Source: Flavobacterium azizsancarii (lineage in GTDB: Bacteria > Bacteroidota > Bacteroidia > Flavobacteriales > Flavobacteriaceae). From it: DNA of 64,000 nucleotides. Position 1 is the stretch's first letter. The number at the start of each line of letters is the position of its first letter. This document shows positions 42,414 to 55,392 of this stretch, one piece after another. Under the pieces are notes generated by a model. It was not told the DNA's origin and ran no database searches. It saw only the letters and a program-made list of their open reading frames with translations. The stretch is taken from positions 1 through 64,000 of the forward strand of contig NZ_JAMZNK010000002.1 in the NCBI RefSeq assembly GCF_027980145.1, written 5' to 3'. The translations under genes were made by a program, and so were the position numbers.

Positions 42414-44606
42414 ATGCAGAACCAATTTTCAATTTCCAGATTTTTGCTTGTTTGTCTTATTTTTTGTCCTTCGGTTTTTCTGTTTGCGCAGGAAAAATCA
42501 AAAGAAGCGACATGGATCTGGTATCCAGGAGATTTTGAAGTTTGGTTAAGCAATAAAATGCAGGTAAAACGTACAGAACGCGAAGCGGTATTTCCGCCGC
42601 TTTGGCAATATTATAGTCCTTATGCGCTGGTAACTTTTCAAACAGAAGTAGATATTCCAACACCAGACGAAGTAAAAATTTATTCAGAAGGACCTTTCCA
42701 ATTACTTTTAGATGGTATTCAGGTTTATGGGCAGCCAAAATCAATAACTATTCCCGCCGGAAAACACAAAATTTCCTTCAAAGTTTATAATCAGGAAGTA
42801 TTGCCGACAATTTATATCGATGGTAAATATGTTAAATCTGACGCCTCCTGGAAAGTGACCAACGAAGATAAACTTTGGATTGATGAAACAGGAAAAGCAC
42901 AACAATCCGGTACACCATGGGTGCCTGTTGGTTCCTGGAATTTTGATGCACCAGAGAATAAACCTTCAGGATTTAAACTGACTACCAAGCCTATGAATGC
43001 TAAAAAAGCAGAAAAAATAGGGACTGGTCAATTAGTAGATTTCGGTAAAGAAACTTTTGGTTACATTAAAATTCATGGTTTAAAGGGAAAAGGTAAAGTA
43101 GCACTTTATTATGGTGAATCTCGTGAAGAAGCGCTAGATTCTGCAAGATGCGAAACCTTAGATCATTTATCTTTTGATGGAAATCAGCCTGCAACATACA
43201 CACATAATGGATCCAAAGCGTTCCGCTACGTTCAGGTTCAAGCAGATGCAACGGTAAAATATGATTCTATTTCGATGCTTTATGAATATTTGCCATTAGA
43301 CTATCGTGGTGCATTCAGATCTTCAGACCAATTATTGAATCAAATTTGGGATGTGTCCGCTTACACAATGCATCTAACGTCCCGCGAATTTTTTATAGAC
43401 GGAATTAAACGCGACCGTTGGATTTGGTCTGGCGACGCATATCAAAGTTATTTAATGAATTATTATTTATTCTTTGATTCGGCTTCTGTAGAACGAACGA
43501 TGTTAGCGCTTCGTGGAAAAGAACCTGTGACGGCTCACGTTAATATCATAATGGATTATTCGCTCTATTGGTTTGTGGGTGTTTACGATTATTACTTACA
43601 CACAGGCGATACAAAATTTATCACAACTTTTTATCCGCGAATGAAGTCACTTATGGAATTCTGTTTAAAAAGAAGAAACACAAGCGGATTCCTGGAACCA
43701 CTAGAAGGCGATTGGGTTTTTATTGATTGGGCAGACGGATTACCAAAAACAGGCGAGGTTAGTTTTGAGCAAATGCTTTTAGCAAGAAGTTTAGAAGCGA
43801 TGGCGGTTAGTGCTGAAATTGCAGGTGAAAAGGAAGACCAAAAAGAGTATAAAAAATTAGCTGATGATTTAAAGACAAAATTATTTGATGTGTTTTGGGA
43901 TAAAAAACAAAACGTTATGAAGCATCAGCGTATAAACGGCAAAGTAGAAGATATTGTAACGAGATACGCTAATATGTTCGGTATTTTTTTCAATTACTTT
44001 AATGAAGAGCAAAAACAAAGTATAAAAAATAAGGTACTGCTCAATAATGATATTCTTAAAATCACAACGCCATACATGCGTTTTTACGAGTTAGAAGCTT
44101 TGTGTGCTATGGGCGAACAGGATTACGTATTAAAAGAAATGAAAGATTATTGGGGCGGAATGCTAAAAGAGGGCGCAACATCTTTCTGGGAAGAGTATAA
44201 CCCAAACAAAAAAGGAGCAGAACATTTAACCATGTACGGACGCCCTTACGGTAAAAGCCTTTGCCACGCTTGGGGAGCAAGCCCAATTTATTTGTTAGGG
44301 AAATATTATTTGGGCGTAAAACCAACTTTACCAGGATATTCAGAATACGAAATCAAACCTAATTTAGGAGGTTTAAAATGGATACAGGGAAAAGTACCAA
44401 CGCAAAACGGAGAAGTAGAATTGTATTGCAGTACCAAAGAAATCACAGTAAAAGCGGCTGAAGGCGAAGGGAAATTGATTTTTGAAAGTTCAGCTAAGCC
44501 TAAAACAAATTCAGGAATAATTACAGCATTAGCTAAAAATAAATATCAATTGATTGTAAAACCTAATATTGAATATAAAGTGAGTTATAAAGCAATTAGT
44601 TTTTAG
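42414..44606 (+). CDS. GH78 alpha-L-rhamnosidase, exported
   Basis: 730 aa. Signal peptide (FLLVCLIFCPSVFLFAQ), beta-sandwich domains (about 30-290), then the (alpha/alpha)6 barrel. The GH78 signature DGIKRDRWIWSGD spans residues 329-341, with acidic residues 329, 334 and 341; the second catalytic acid lies in TSFWEEYNP (Glu593/594). A C-terminal beta domain (about 640-730) follows. It removes terminal alpha-L-rhamnose, consistent with rhamnogalacturonan or RG-II breakdown. L-rhamnose released here is a candidate substrate for the oxidative operon at 28.7-33.4 kb. Confidence 0.9.
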   Translation: MQNQFSISRFLLVCLIFCPSVFLFAQEKSKEATWIWYPGDFEVWLSNKMQVKRTEREAVFPPLWQYYSPYALVTFQTEVDIPTPDEVKIYSEGPFQLLLDGIQVYGQPKSITIPAGKHKISFKVYNQEVLPTIYIDGKYVKSDASWKVTNEDKLWIDETGKAQQSGTPWVPVGSWNFDAPENKPSGFKLTTKPMNAKKAEKIGTGQLVDFGKETFGYIKIHGLKGKGKVALYYGESREEALDSARCETLDHLSFDGNQPATYTHNGSKAFRYVQVQADATVKYDSISMLYEYLPLDYRGAFRSSDQLLNQIWDVSAYTMHLTSREFFIDGIKRDRWIWSGDAYQSYLMNYYLFFDSASVERTMLALRGKEPVTAHVNIIMDYSLYWFVGVYDYYLHTGDTKFITTFYPRMKSLMEFCLKRRNTSGFLEPLEGDWVFIDWADGLPKTGEVSFEQMLLARSLEAMAVSAEIAGEKEDQKEYKKLADDLKTKLFDVFWDKKQNVMKHQRINGKVEDIVTRYANMFGIFFNYFNEEQKQSIKNKVLLNNDILKITTPYMRFYELEALCAMGEQDYVLKEMKDYWGGMLKEGATSFWEEYNPNKKGAEHLTMYGRPYGKSLCHAWGASPIYLLGKYYLGVKPTLPGYSEYEIKPNLGGLKWIQGKVPTQNGEVELYCSTKEITVKAAEGEGKLIFESSAKPKTNSGIITALAKNKYQLIVKPNIEYKVSYKAISF

Positions 44607-44632
44607 TCCACAGTTTGTAAACGTCTAGTGCG

Positions 44633-44755
44633 TCATTTCGACGAAGGAGAAATCACACGCGTAACCACAAAGATTGTCGATTATAAGTAGGGAATTTCTA
44701 ATGCGATTTACTGCGTCTGTCCGCTATCGCTCGGGCTCCTTCATTGGAATGACAA
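44633..44755. repeat. MITE-like element copy
   Basis: Left end GTCATTTCGACGAAGGAGAA, right end the partial complement ending GAATGAC, with interior CAAAGATTGTCGATTA and a TCCGCTATCGCTCGGGCTCC segment. It fills most of the gap before the next gene. Confidence 0.7.
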
Positions 44756-44779
44756 AAAAACTCAAAAAATAAAAAAACA

Positions 44780-46462
44780 ATGTTTTCAAAAAATACAAAA
44801 TACAATTTCAAATTAAATACAGTTTTTCTGGTATTGTTTTCAGTTTGTCTTCAATTTTCAGTTCTGGCACAGAGCCAGAGATTAAAACCCGCTTCTTTTG
44901 AAGTTATAAAATCAAACTACAAAACATTCAAAACAACACAGTACGCACACGTATTTTCAGGAAGCAAACATAATATTGTTCGTTTAGCCCCGGAATTGAA
45001 AGGTTTGCAAGGTGTAGAACTTCCTTTAGAAGCATATAAAAAAGGAACAAACACTCCTTTGCAATTAAAATTCAAAGAACCGGTTCAGGTTTTGATTGGG
45101 GTTTTTCAAGAAAATAATCAGGAATATCTTCAATTAAATAATAATGCAAATTCAAAATTAGTTTTAGAAAATGCAGTAACCATTACAGGTTTACCGCCAA
45201 TAAATATTTATGCGATTTCTTATCCTAAAGGAACCCAGACTATAAATCCGGGAAAAGGATTGTTCGCCCTTTTGGGTGTTGTGAAAAGCAGTCAAAAATT
45301 AACCTTAAGAAACGCAGAACTTCCGAACGGTAAATTATGGAATCCAACGTTTATCGTTGAAGGATTTTCAGACGAGAAACCCCTTTTCGAAATTATTGGA
45401 GGAGAAAATAAACCTGTTGTAGAAGAAGGAATGCCCGGAACCGAAGGAATTCAAGGCGGTTTTGAAGGCGGACGCGTGGTAAAAGTAGGCGATACGTATC
45501 ATATGTTTCCAACCGAAAGAGCCGGAGAAAAAGGAGTAGATTATTATTATGATCGCGTAAAAACAAGAATCGGACACTGGAGCAGTAAAGATGCTATTCA
45601 CTGGAAAAGAGAATCTACTATATATCAGGCAAGCGGTACATACGCCTTAACCGAAGACGATAACCCAATGAATGATCGCCGTGCCGCAATTTGGTCGTAT
45701 ATGCCGGTTTTTAACGAAAAGGCAAACAAATGGTACGGCTATTATTTAGCCTATACAGTGAGTAAAGAAATAGAACCAAATCATTCATTTGGAAGAATTT
45801 GGAGATGTGAATCGACAGTAGACGGTATCAACGGAATTGGTGGTCCGTACAAGGATATGGGAATCATTATGGAACCGGGATTAGACTCAGAACCTTGGGA
45901 GGGGCGTCAGGGCGTGGCTTCATTTTTTCCTTATAAAGTAGGCGATAAGTATTTTGGTTTTTACAGCGGAGCATATCCTTTTAATTCCTGGGCAGATTAT
46001 CCAAAGAAATCAGGAAAAGGCTGGTTTGTGGCTTTAGCCGAATCAAAAAGTTTAGAAGGTCCATGGTCAAGAATAAAAGAGGGCAATAATCCGATAAAGA
46101 CAATGCATCCGTTTTTTGTAGAAAATCCAATTGTGAGTCAGCTACCAAACGGTTTATATATTGCCATTTTTGATGGAGGACCGGACGGTTGGGGACATCA
46201 TTTGCCTAATATGATCGCCTATTCAGTATCAAAAGATGGTAAAAATTGGGGAGAAGCAAGATATCTTCCCATAGAAACAAAAGTCGATAAATGGTGGGAT
46301 ATTATGAGAACGCCATTATGTCTAATTCCAGAAGGAAATGACGTTTACACCATTGTTTACGCCGCAATCGACCTAAAAAGAAGATTTCACCCAATGGGAA
46401 TGGTTAAAGTAAAATTAAACAAAGACGTAATGGAATCCCGTTTAGAAGAATTGAAGAAATAG
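44780..46462 (+). CDS. Exported beta-propeller glycosidase-like protein
   Basis: 560 aa. A signal peptide (TVFLVLFSVCLQFSVLAQ) is followed by a beta-sandwich-like N-terminal part (about 25-200) and a five-bladed propeller region (about 215-550). Propeller marks are GFEGGRVVKVGDTYHMFPTE, RIGHWSSKDAIHWKRES, WYGYYLAYTVSKE, KYFGFYSGAYPFN and FFVENPIVSQLPNGLYIAIF. This resembles GH43/GH32/GH117-type folds, but I cannot place it in a named family. It lies between GH78 and another propeller protein in a run of pectin-degrading genes, so a role on arabinosyl or other side chains is inferred. Confidence 0.6.
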   Translation: MFSKNTKYNFKLNTVFLVLFSVCLQFSVLAQSQRLKPASFEVIKSNYKTFKTTQYAHVFSGSKHNIVRLAPELKGLQGVELPLEAYKKGTNTPLQLKFKEPVQVLIGVFQENNQEYLQLNNNANSKLVLENAVTITGLPPINIYAISYPKGTQTINPGKGLFALLGVVKSSQKLTLRNAELPNGKLWNPTFIVEGFSDEKPLFEIIGGENKPVVEEGMPGTEGIQGGFEGGRVVKVGDTYHMFPTERAGEKGVDYYYDRVKTRIGHWSSKDAIHWKRESTIYQASGTYALTEDDNPMNDRRAAIWSYMPVFNEKANKWYGYYLAYTVSKEIEPNHSFGRIWRCESTVDGINGIGGPYKDMGIIMEPGLDSEPWEGRQGVASFFPYKVGDKYFGFYSGAYPFNSWADYPKKSGKGWFVALAESKSLEGPWSRIKEGNNPIKTMHPFFVENPIVSQLPNGLYIAIFDGGPDGWGHHLPNMIAYSVSKDGKNWGEARYLPIETKVDKWWDIMRTPLCLIPEGNDVYTIVYAAIDLKRRFHPMGMVKVKLNKDVMESRLEELKK

Positions 46463-46489
46463 AAAAAAGATATAAGAAACAAGATTTTA

Positions 46490-46612
46490 AAGAATAGAAT
46501 ATAGAGTATAGAGTAAAGAATATAGAAACTTTGCGACTCTGCGTCTTTGCGAGATTAAATTGTTCGCAAACAAATAAAAAACTTAGCGACTTAGCGCCTT
46601 CGTGGCAAAAAT
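46490..46612. repeat. Heptamer fragment and TTAGCG-type repeat
   Basis: Shortly after the preceding stop codon lie two AGAGTAT-type units (46500-46514), again in the sense of the gene. Then come TTTGCGACTCTGCGTCTTTG (46530-46549) and ACTTAGCGACTTAGCGCCTT (46581-46600). Related strings are found at 3343, 23655 and 29642. It fills the 158-bp gap; there is no gene. Confidence 0.65.
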
Positions 46613-46620
46613 AACATAAA

Positions 46621-47730
46621 ATGAAAATTAAATATTTATTAATCGCCTTAACAGTACTTGCCATAACAAGTTGTGCAACAAAATACAAGAAAAGAGAAAT
46701 CAACGAAACCGTAATGCAGGAGATTTACAACGAGATCAAAACGCCTTACAAATATGGTTTGGTCATGGTTCCCACAGACAACTCCTATAAAATGGATTGT
46801 CCGAGTGTGTTTAGAAAAGACGGAAAATGGTTCATGACGTATTTAATCTATGGCGGAAGAGGTTACGAAACCTGGCTGGCAGAAAGTGATGATTTATTGC
46901 ATTGGAAACATTTAGGAAAAGTAATGTCTTTTTCTGAAAATGAACAACATTGGGATGTCAACCAAAAAGCAGGATATATTTCGTTGCAGGATCCAACATG
47001 GGGAGGAAGTTACGAATGGGAAAAATACGATGACAAATACTGGATGAGTTATTTTGGCGGAGACAGCAAAGGTTACGAAGCCGGAGTATTGTCTATTGGA
47101 ATGGCTTATACCAAAGAATCACCAACAAAAGCGCATGAATTTGATCGTCTGGACAAACCTGTTCTGACTCCAAAAGATAAGGACGTAAGCTGGTGGGATA
47201 ACAGCACGATGTATAAAAATACCGTAATCAGAGATACAGAAAAACAAACCGGACATAATTTCATCATGTATTACAATGCCCGTGGCGATAGTTTGAAACC
47301 AGCAAAAGGAGCAGAAAGAATTGGAATGGCAGTCTCTAACGATATGAAAAGCTGGAAACGTTTTGGTAAAGATCCAATATTGAACAATCATAAAGGAATT
47401 ACAGGCGATCCATACATTCAGAGAATTAACGATACCTGGGTGATGTTTTATTTTGGTGCTTTCTGGAAACCCGGAGCTTTTAACCGTTTTGCGGTTTCGA
47501 ATGATTTGATTCACTGGAACGATTGGAAAGGCGAAGATTTAATCAAATCATCTGAACCTTATGACGATTTGTTTGCACACAAATCATTTGTAGTAAAACA
47601 CAACGGAATAGTATATCATTTTTATTGCGCCGTAAATAAAGCAGAACAAAGAGGAATTGCAGTAGCAACTTCTAAAGATTTAGGCAAAAGCGAAACGAAT
47701 TTTGTGGCGCCGCCAGAGAAGAAGAAATAG
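46621..47730 (+). CDS. Beta-propeller glycosidase-like lipoprotein
   Basis: 369 aa. The lipobox ITSC places the lipid on Cys20. The five-bladed propeller is read from YKMDCPSVFRKDGKWFMTYL, ETWLAESDDLLHWKHLGKV, YDDKYWMSYFGGDSKG, FIMYYNARGD, GITGDPYIQRINDTWVMFYF and FYCAVNKAEQRGIAVATS. The Asp in MDCPSVF and acidic residues in later blades match the GH43/GH130-type pattern. No close family can be assigned. It is anchored in the envelope next to other pectin-active enzymes and shares the propeller fold with the preceding protein, though they are not close paralogs. Confidence 0.6.
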   Translation: MKIKYLLIALTVLAITSCATKYKKREINETVMQEIYNEIKTPYKYGLVMVPTDNSYKMDCPSVFRKDGKWFMTYLIYGGRGYETWLAESDDLLHWKHLGKVMSFSENEQHWDVNQKAGYISLQDPTWGGSYEWEKYDDKYWMSYFGGDSKGYEAGVLSIGMAYTKESPTKAHEFDRLDKPVLTPKDKDVSWWDNSTMYKNTVIRDTEKQTGHNFIMYYNARGDSLKPAKGAERIGMAVSNDMKSWKRFGKDPILNNHKGITGDPYIQRINDTWVMFYFGAFWKPGAFNRFAVSNDLIHWNDWKGEDLIKSSEPYDDLFAHKSFVVKHNGIVYHFYCAVNKAEQRGIAVATSKDLGKSETNFVAPPEKKK

Positions 47731-47763
47731 TTTTCAGTCTCAGTTTGAATTGCCAATAGGTAT

Positions 47764-47964
47764 AGTCCCTACGGGACATTTTTACATTAGCTGCCGATGT
47801 TGCTATCAATATTTAATCACTACTAGATATTCCGTTAGGAATTTAATATTGGTAGTATTAAGAAGGTAGAAATCAATATTTAATATCTGCGAAATATTAC
47901 GTTAGGAATTAAATGTTGGAAGCAAAAAAAAACATTTGCAAATAAGTTTTGTCCCGTAGGGACT
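47764..47964. mobile_element. 201-bp non-autonomous element with 14-bp TIRs
   Basis: AGTCCCTACGGGAC (47764-47777) and GTCCCGTAGGGACT (47951-47964) are perfect inverted repeats, each itself nearly palindromic. Inside, two about 50-bp direct units begin ATCAATATTTAAT (47805 and 47872) and contain CGTTAGGAATT. There is no transposase or open frame. MITE-like; it lies 22 bp before the GH2 start codon. Confidence 0.6.
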
Positions 47965-47970
47965 ACATAA

Positions 47971-51330
<3,360 letters not shown>

Positions 51331-51342
51331 GTTATGATCTAT

Positions 51343-51369
51343 CCTAACAGGTTTCTAAAACCTGTTAGG
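51343..51369. repeat. Dispersed palindrome
   Basis: A 27-bp near-perfect palindrome beginning CCTAACAGGTTT and ending AACCTGTTAGG, 12 bp after the GH2 stop codon; close to the copy at 38513. Confidence 0.75.
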
Positions 51370-51406
51370 TATTTCTGTTTAGAAGCTTAGAGATTAAAGA
51401 TATATT

Positions 51407-51538
51407 TTGTTATTTCCATCGAAAAGATACTCGAGCCGATAGCGAACAGACGAAGTAAATCACACTAGTAGCTCGACAAAGATTATCGAAGTTCTTTACG
51501 GAATTTCGCGTGTGATTTCTCCTTCGTCGAAATGACAA
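51407..51538. repeat. MITE-like element copy
   Basis: Left end TTGTTATTTCCATCGAAAAG and right end TTCTCCTTCGTCGAAATGAC plus AA. Interior has CTCGAGCCGATAGCGAACAG and CAAAGATTATCGA, as in 41433-41565. A short open frame here follows the repeat and is not a gene. Confidence 0.75.
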
Positions 51539-51564
51539 AAATGTGAATAAAATAGTATGTATTG

Positions 51565-51595
51565 AACCCGACAAGTTTTTAAAACCTGTCGGGTT
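51565..51595. repeat. Dispersed palindrome, CCCGAC variant
   Basis: A 31-bp palindrome, AACCCGACAAGTTT on the left and AAACCTGTCGGGTT on the right, one mismatch, ending 10 bp before the GH106 start codon. It could form a hairpin in the leader. Confidence 0.75.
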
Positions 51596-51605
51596 TGCCA
51601 AACGA

Positions 51606-54600
51606 ATGAAAAAAACAATAATAATGTTCCAAAAAACAATCTTCTTTTATGTATTATTTTTCACGGGACTCATTTCCGCGCAGCAAATCCATAAAAAAGA
51701 AAATAATCCGTTTCAGCCCACAATCGAATCCTCAAGACCTTGGGTATATTGGTATTGGATGCAAAGTGCTTACTCAAAAGAGGGGATCACAGCTGATCTC
51801 GAAGCGATGAAACAAGCCGGAATTGGGGGTGCCTATTTAATGACCATTAAAGGACCGGCAAGTCCGCCATTGATCAATCCGCCGGTTTTACAACTAAGTC
51901 CTGAATTCTGGACTTTGGTACGTTGGGCTTTGACAGAAGCAGACCGTTTAGGCGTAAAAATCGCTTTTCATCCCGCTGATGGTTTTGCCGTTGCCGGAGG
52001 TCCCTGGATTACACCCGAAATGTCGATGCAAAAAGTAGTTTGGGCTGATATTACGGTAAACGGCTATAGTTTCAAAAAACTGCAATTACCAACGCCAAAT
52101 CATTACAAAGACTATTATAAAGATATTGCCACATTTGCTGTTCCGGTTAAAGAAGCATATACAACATCAAATCAAAATCGCCCAAGAATTACATCTACTG
52201 TTCCTAATTTCGATGCATCATTTTTAAGTGATAGTAGTAAAGACGATCAATTTAGGTTAAAGGAAAAAGGCTGGATACAATATGAATTTAATGAGCCGTT
52301 TTTATGCAAATCGATTCAGATAGAAACCAAAGGAAATAATTATCAGGCGCATCGTTTAATCATTGAATTTAGTGATGATGGCAAAAACTTTAAAAGCCTT
52401 GGTCGATTGATAACCCCGCGTCACGGCTGGCAGGATGTTGATGCTTTTTACACCCATAGTATTGTACCAACAAAAGCCAAATATTTCAGGTTCATTTATG
52501 ATCCGGAAGGAACAGAACCAGGCGCAGAAGATCTTGATCCCGCAAAATGGAATCAGGGTTTGAAAGTCGCAAAAATACTCTTGTCGAATGAACCCTTGAT
52601 CGATAATTATCAGGGAAAGTCGGGAGCCATTTGGCGTTTGAGTCCACAAATAACAGACAAAGAAATCAGTAGAGCTGATTGTATTGATCCATCAAAAATG
52701 ATTAATATCTCGAAGTTTGTGGATCAGAAAGGAATTCTAAACTGGAAAGCTGCATCAAAAGAAAATTGGCGAATTATCCGTTTTGGATATACATCGACAG
52801 GGCATGAAAACGCGACGGCAGGAGCAGGAAGAGGTCTGGAAGTAGATAAGTTTAATCCTGAAGCCATTCGTTTTCAATTGGATCATTGGTTTGGCGAAAT
52901 GCTTAGAACTGCGGGTCCTGAATTAGCTTCAAAAGTGGTCAAAATATTACATATTGATAGCTGGGAATGCGGCAGCCAGAACTGGTCGCCCGTTTTTAGA
53001 GAGGAGTTTAAAAAGAGAAGAGGTTATGATATAGTAGATTATTTGCCGGTTATGGCGGGAATTCCAGTGAAAGATATTCAGACTTCAGAGAAAGTGTTGT
53101 ACGATGTTAGAAAGACGATTTCAGAATTGGTTGCGGATAACTTTTTTGCAACATTAGCTGATGAAGCTAAAAAAGCAAACGTGAAATTCAGTTCAGAGAA
53201 TGTGGCACCAACGATGATGAGCGACGGACTTTTACATTTTAAACATATCGATTATCCTAGTGGTGAATTTTGGTTAAAAAGCCCAACACATGATAAACCA
53301 AACGATATGCTGGATGCTATTTCGGGCGGACATATTTACGGAAAAGACATTATTCAGGCAGAAGCTTTTACAGCGTTACGAATGGATTGGGACGAACATC
53401 CGGGAAATTTAAAAACTTTAGCAGATCGAAATTACGCTCTTGGAATTAACCGTCTTTTCTATCATGTTTTCGTTCATAATCCGTGGATAGATCGTAAACC
53501 GGGAATGACTTTAAACGATATAGGAACTTATTTTCAGAGAGACCAAACGTGGTGGAAACCCGGAAAAGCCTGGTTTGATTATTGTCAGAGAGTTCAGTTT
53601 CAATTGCAAAAAGGAAAACCTGTTGTTGATTTGGCCATTTTTATTGGTGAAGATTTGCCATCGCGTTCAGTACTTCCGGATCGATTGGTACCTTTTATTC
53701 CGAATGTTTTTGGCGCAGCAAGAGTTGAAAGTGAAACCATTAGATTAAAAAATGAAGGTCAGCCAAGTATTAAAATCCCAAAAGAAGTAACGTCTACTAA
53801 AAATTCTACGGATTTATCGCAATGGATCAATGCCATGAATGGTTATCAATATGATTCGTTCAACTCCGATGTTTTATTGAATAATACGAAAGTAGAAAAC
53901 GGAAAAGTAATCTTTAGTAATAGTATCGAGTACGGCGCTTTATTGTTTCCGGGAAGTCATAAAATGGCTCCAAATAAATTGATTTCTTTGGCTGTAGCCG
54001 AAAAAATGCTTCAGTTGATAAAAGAAGGAGCAACCGTTTTTATTCATGAAAAACCAGATTTGCAACCCGGAATACAATCCAAAGAGAATCATCAAAAATG
54101 GCAGAGTGTTTTAGATGAAATCTGGAATAATAAACAGAATGTTTCTTCATGGAAAATAGGAAAAGGAACAGTAATTAAATTGCCTTATCAAGGAAAGGAC
54201 TTCACTTCAATTGGAATTGAGCAGGATATTTATTTTCCAAAATTAAATAGAGATGATTCCCAAACGATTGCCTGGACACATCGAAAATCTTCAACGGAAG
54301 ATATTTACTTTATATCCAATCAGAAAGAAGAAAAAAGAGAGTTTGAAGCTTCATTTCGTGTTGCCGGAAAAAGACCGGAATGGTACAATCCTGTAACAGA
54401 TAAAACTTCATCTTTAGTAAATTGGAAAATCGAAAACGGACGTACAATTGTGCTTTTGACTTTAGATAAAAACGAGTCCGGTTTTGTGATTTTTAAAGAA
54501 AACACAAAAGAAGTCGTTGCAAAGGATTATAATAAAGCAGCCGAATTTGAAACGGTTCAGACTTTAGATGAAAAGTGGGAATTGCAATTTGATCCTGAAT

Positions 54601-55031
54601 TTAAAGGTCCGAAAGAAGTGGTAAAAACGAACAAACTTTTTGACTGGAGTACATCTCAAAATGATCAGATTAAATATTATTCCGGAACAGTAATTTATAA
54701 AAAGGAGGTTAACTGGAAAGGAAAAAATACTTATAAAATCTGGTTGGATCTGGGGACAATTGCTAATCTCGCAGAAGTAACCATTAACGGAAAAGAGTGT
54801 GGGACAATTTGGACTTTCCCTTATAAAGTTGCTATTTCTGAAGCCTTGAAAAAAGGAAAAAATACAATCGAAATCAAAATTACCAATACATGGGCAAACC
54901 GACTAATTGGTGATGAGAAATTACCAAAAGAAGAAAGATTAACCTGGACAACAGCGCCTTTTAGATTGGAGGGAGAGCCTTTATTAAAAGCAGGGTTGTT
55001 AGGGCCGGTTGTGATTTTGAAAGAAAAATAA
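51606..55031 (+). CDS. GH106 alpha-L-rhamnosidase-family protein, exported
   Basis: 1141 aa from the ATG at 51606; the frame is open to 51543, but that part runs through a palindromic repeat. Signal peptide (TIFFYVLFFTGLISAQQ). GH106 marks: RPWVYWYWMQSAYSKEGITA, MKQAGIGGAYLMTIKGP, EADRLGVKIAFHPADGFAVA with GGPWITPEMSMQKVVW, and HIDSWECGSQNWSPVF, where the acidic pair is likely catalytic. A C-terminal beta-sandwich (about 1010-1140, LWLDLGTIANLAEVTINGKE type) is seen. GH106 enzymes remove L-rhamnose from RG-I/RG-II backbones and side chains. With GH78 the locus has two rhamnosidase families. Confidence 0.9.
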   Translation: MKKTIIMFQKTIFFYVLFFTGLISAQQIHKKENNPFQPTIESSRPWVYWYWMQSAYSKEGITADLEAMKQAGIGGAYLMTIKGPASPPLINPPVLQLSPEFWTLVRWALTEADRLGVKIAFHPADGFAVAGGPWITPEMSMQKVVWADITVNGYSFKKLQLPTPNHYKDYYKDIATFAVPVKEAYTTSNQNRPRITSTVPNFDASFLSDSSKDDQFRLKEKGWIQYEFNEPFLCKSIQIETKGNNYQAHRLIIEFSDDGKNFKSLGRLITPRHGWQDVDAFYTHSIVPTKAKYFRFIYDPEGTEPGAEDLDPAKWNQGLKVAKILLSNEPLIDNYQGKSGAIWRLSPQITDKEISRADCIDPSKMINISKFVDQKGILNWKAASKENWRIIRFGYTSTGHENATAGAGRGLEVDKFNPEAIRFQLDHWFGEMLRTAGPELASKVVKILHIDSWECGSQNWSPVFREEFKKRRGYDIVDYLPVMAGIPVKDIQTSEKVLYDVRKTISELVADNFFATLADEAKKANVKFSSENVAPTMMSDGLLHFKHIDYPSGEFWLKSPTHDKPNDMLDAISGGHIYGKDIIQAEAFTALRMDWDEHPGNLKTLADRNYALGINRLFYHVFVHNPWIDRKPGMTLNDIGTYFQRDQTWWKPGKAWFDYCQRVQFQLQKGKPVVDLAIFIGEDLPSRSVLPDRLVPFIPNVFGAARVESETIRLKNEGQPSIKIPKEVTSTKNSTDLSQWINAMNGYQYDSFNSDVLLNNTKVENGKVIFSNSIEYGALLFPGSHKMAPNKLISLAVAEKMLQLIKEGATVFIHEKPDLQPGIQSKENHQKWQSVLDEIWNNKQNVSSWKIGKGTVIKLPYQGKDFTSIGIEQDIYFPKLNRDDSQTIAWTHRKSSTEDIYFISNQKEEKREFEASFRVAGKRPEWYNPVTDKTSSLVNWKIENGRTIVLLTLDKNESGFVIFKENTKEVVAKDYNKAAEFETVQTLDEKWELQFDPEFKGPKEVVKTNKLFDWSTSQNDQIKYYSGTVIYKKEVNWKGKNTYKIWLDLGTIANLAEVTINGKECGTIWTFPYKVAISEALKKGKNTIEIKITNTWANRLIGDEKLPKEERLTWTTAPFRLEGEPLLKAGLLGPVVILKEK

Positions 55032-55048
55032 ATGTTTTTGCCTTGTAG

Positions 55049-55270
55049 ACTGGACTAAAGTCCAGCCCTATAATATGTTTCGAGCCGATGGCTCTTTTGC
55101 GTAACGTAAAAGTTTTGAGGAACGATTTACATTATAGCGTGGGGTTTTTAACCCTATGGACTGGACTAAAGTCCAGCTCTATAATATGTTTTGAACCGAT
55201 GGCTCTTTTGCGTAACTTAAAAGTTCCGGAGGAACGATTCATATTGTAGCGTCGGGTTTTAACCCGATGG
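55049..55270 (+). repeat. Tandem duplication of a 111-bp unit
   Basis: Unit 1 (55049-55159) and unit 2 (55160-55270) have identical length and about 85-90% identity by eye. Each contains the palindrome CTGGACTAAAGTCCAG, CGATGGCTCTTTTGCGTAAC and a terminal near-palindrome around GGGTTTTTAACCC. It fills part of the 361-bp gap between the GH106 and esterase genes. The remainder is A/T-rich with no gene. Confidence 0.85.
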
Positions 55271-55392
55271 ACGATCAGATTGGAACAACGGATTTTAATG
55301 CGTTGTAATTTAAAATAAAAAAAGCCTCGAAATTCACGAATGATTGTAGAAAGATTATAATATAAAATTCGTGGCTAAAAAAAACTTAAGAA

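Noticed and set aside
51410-51601. Leftward open frame of 63 codons
   Set aside because: It covers a MITE-like copy and a palindrome; a similar frame occurs over another copy at 56856-57065. Repeat artefacts.
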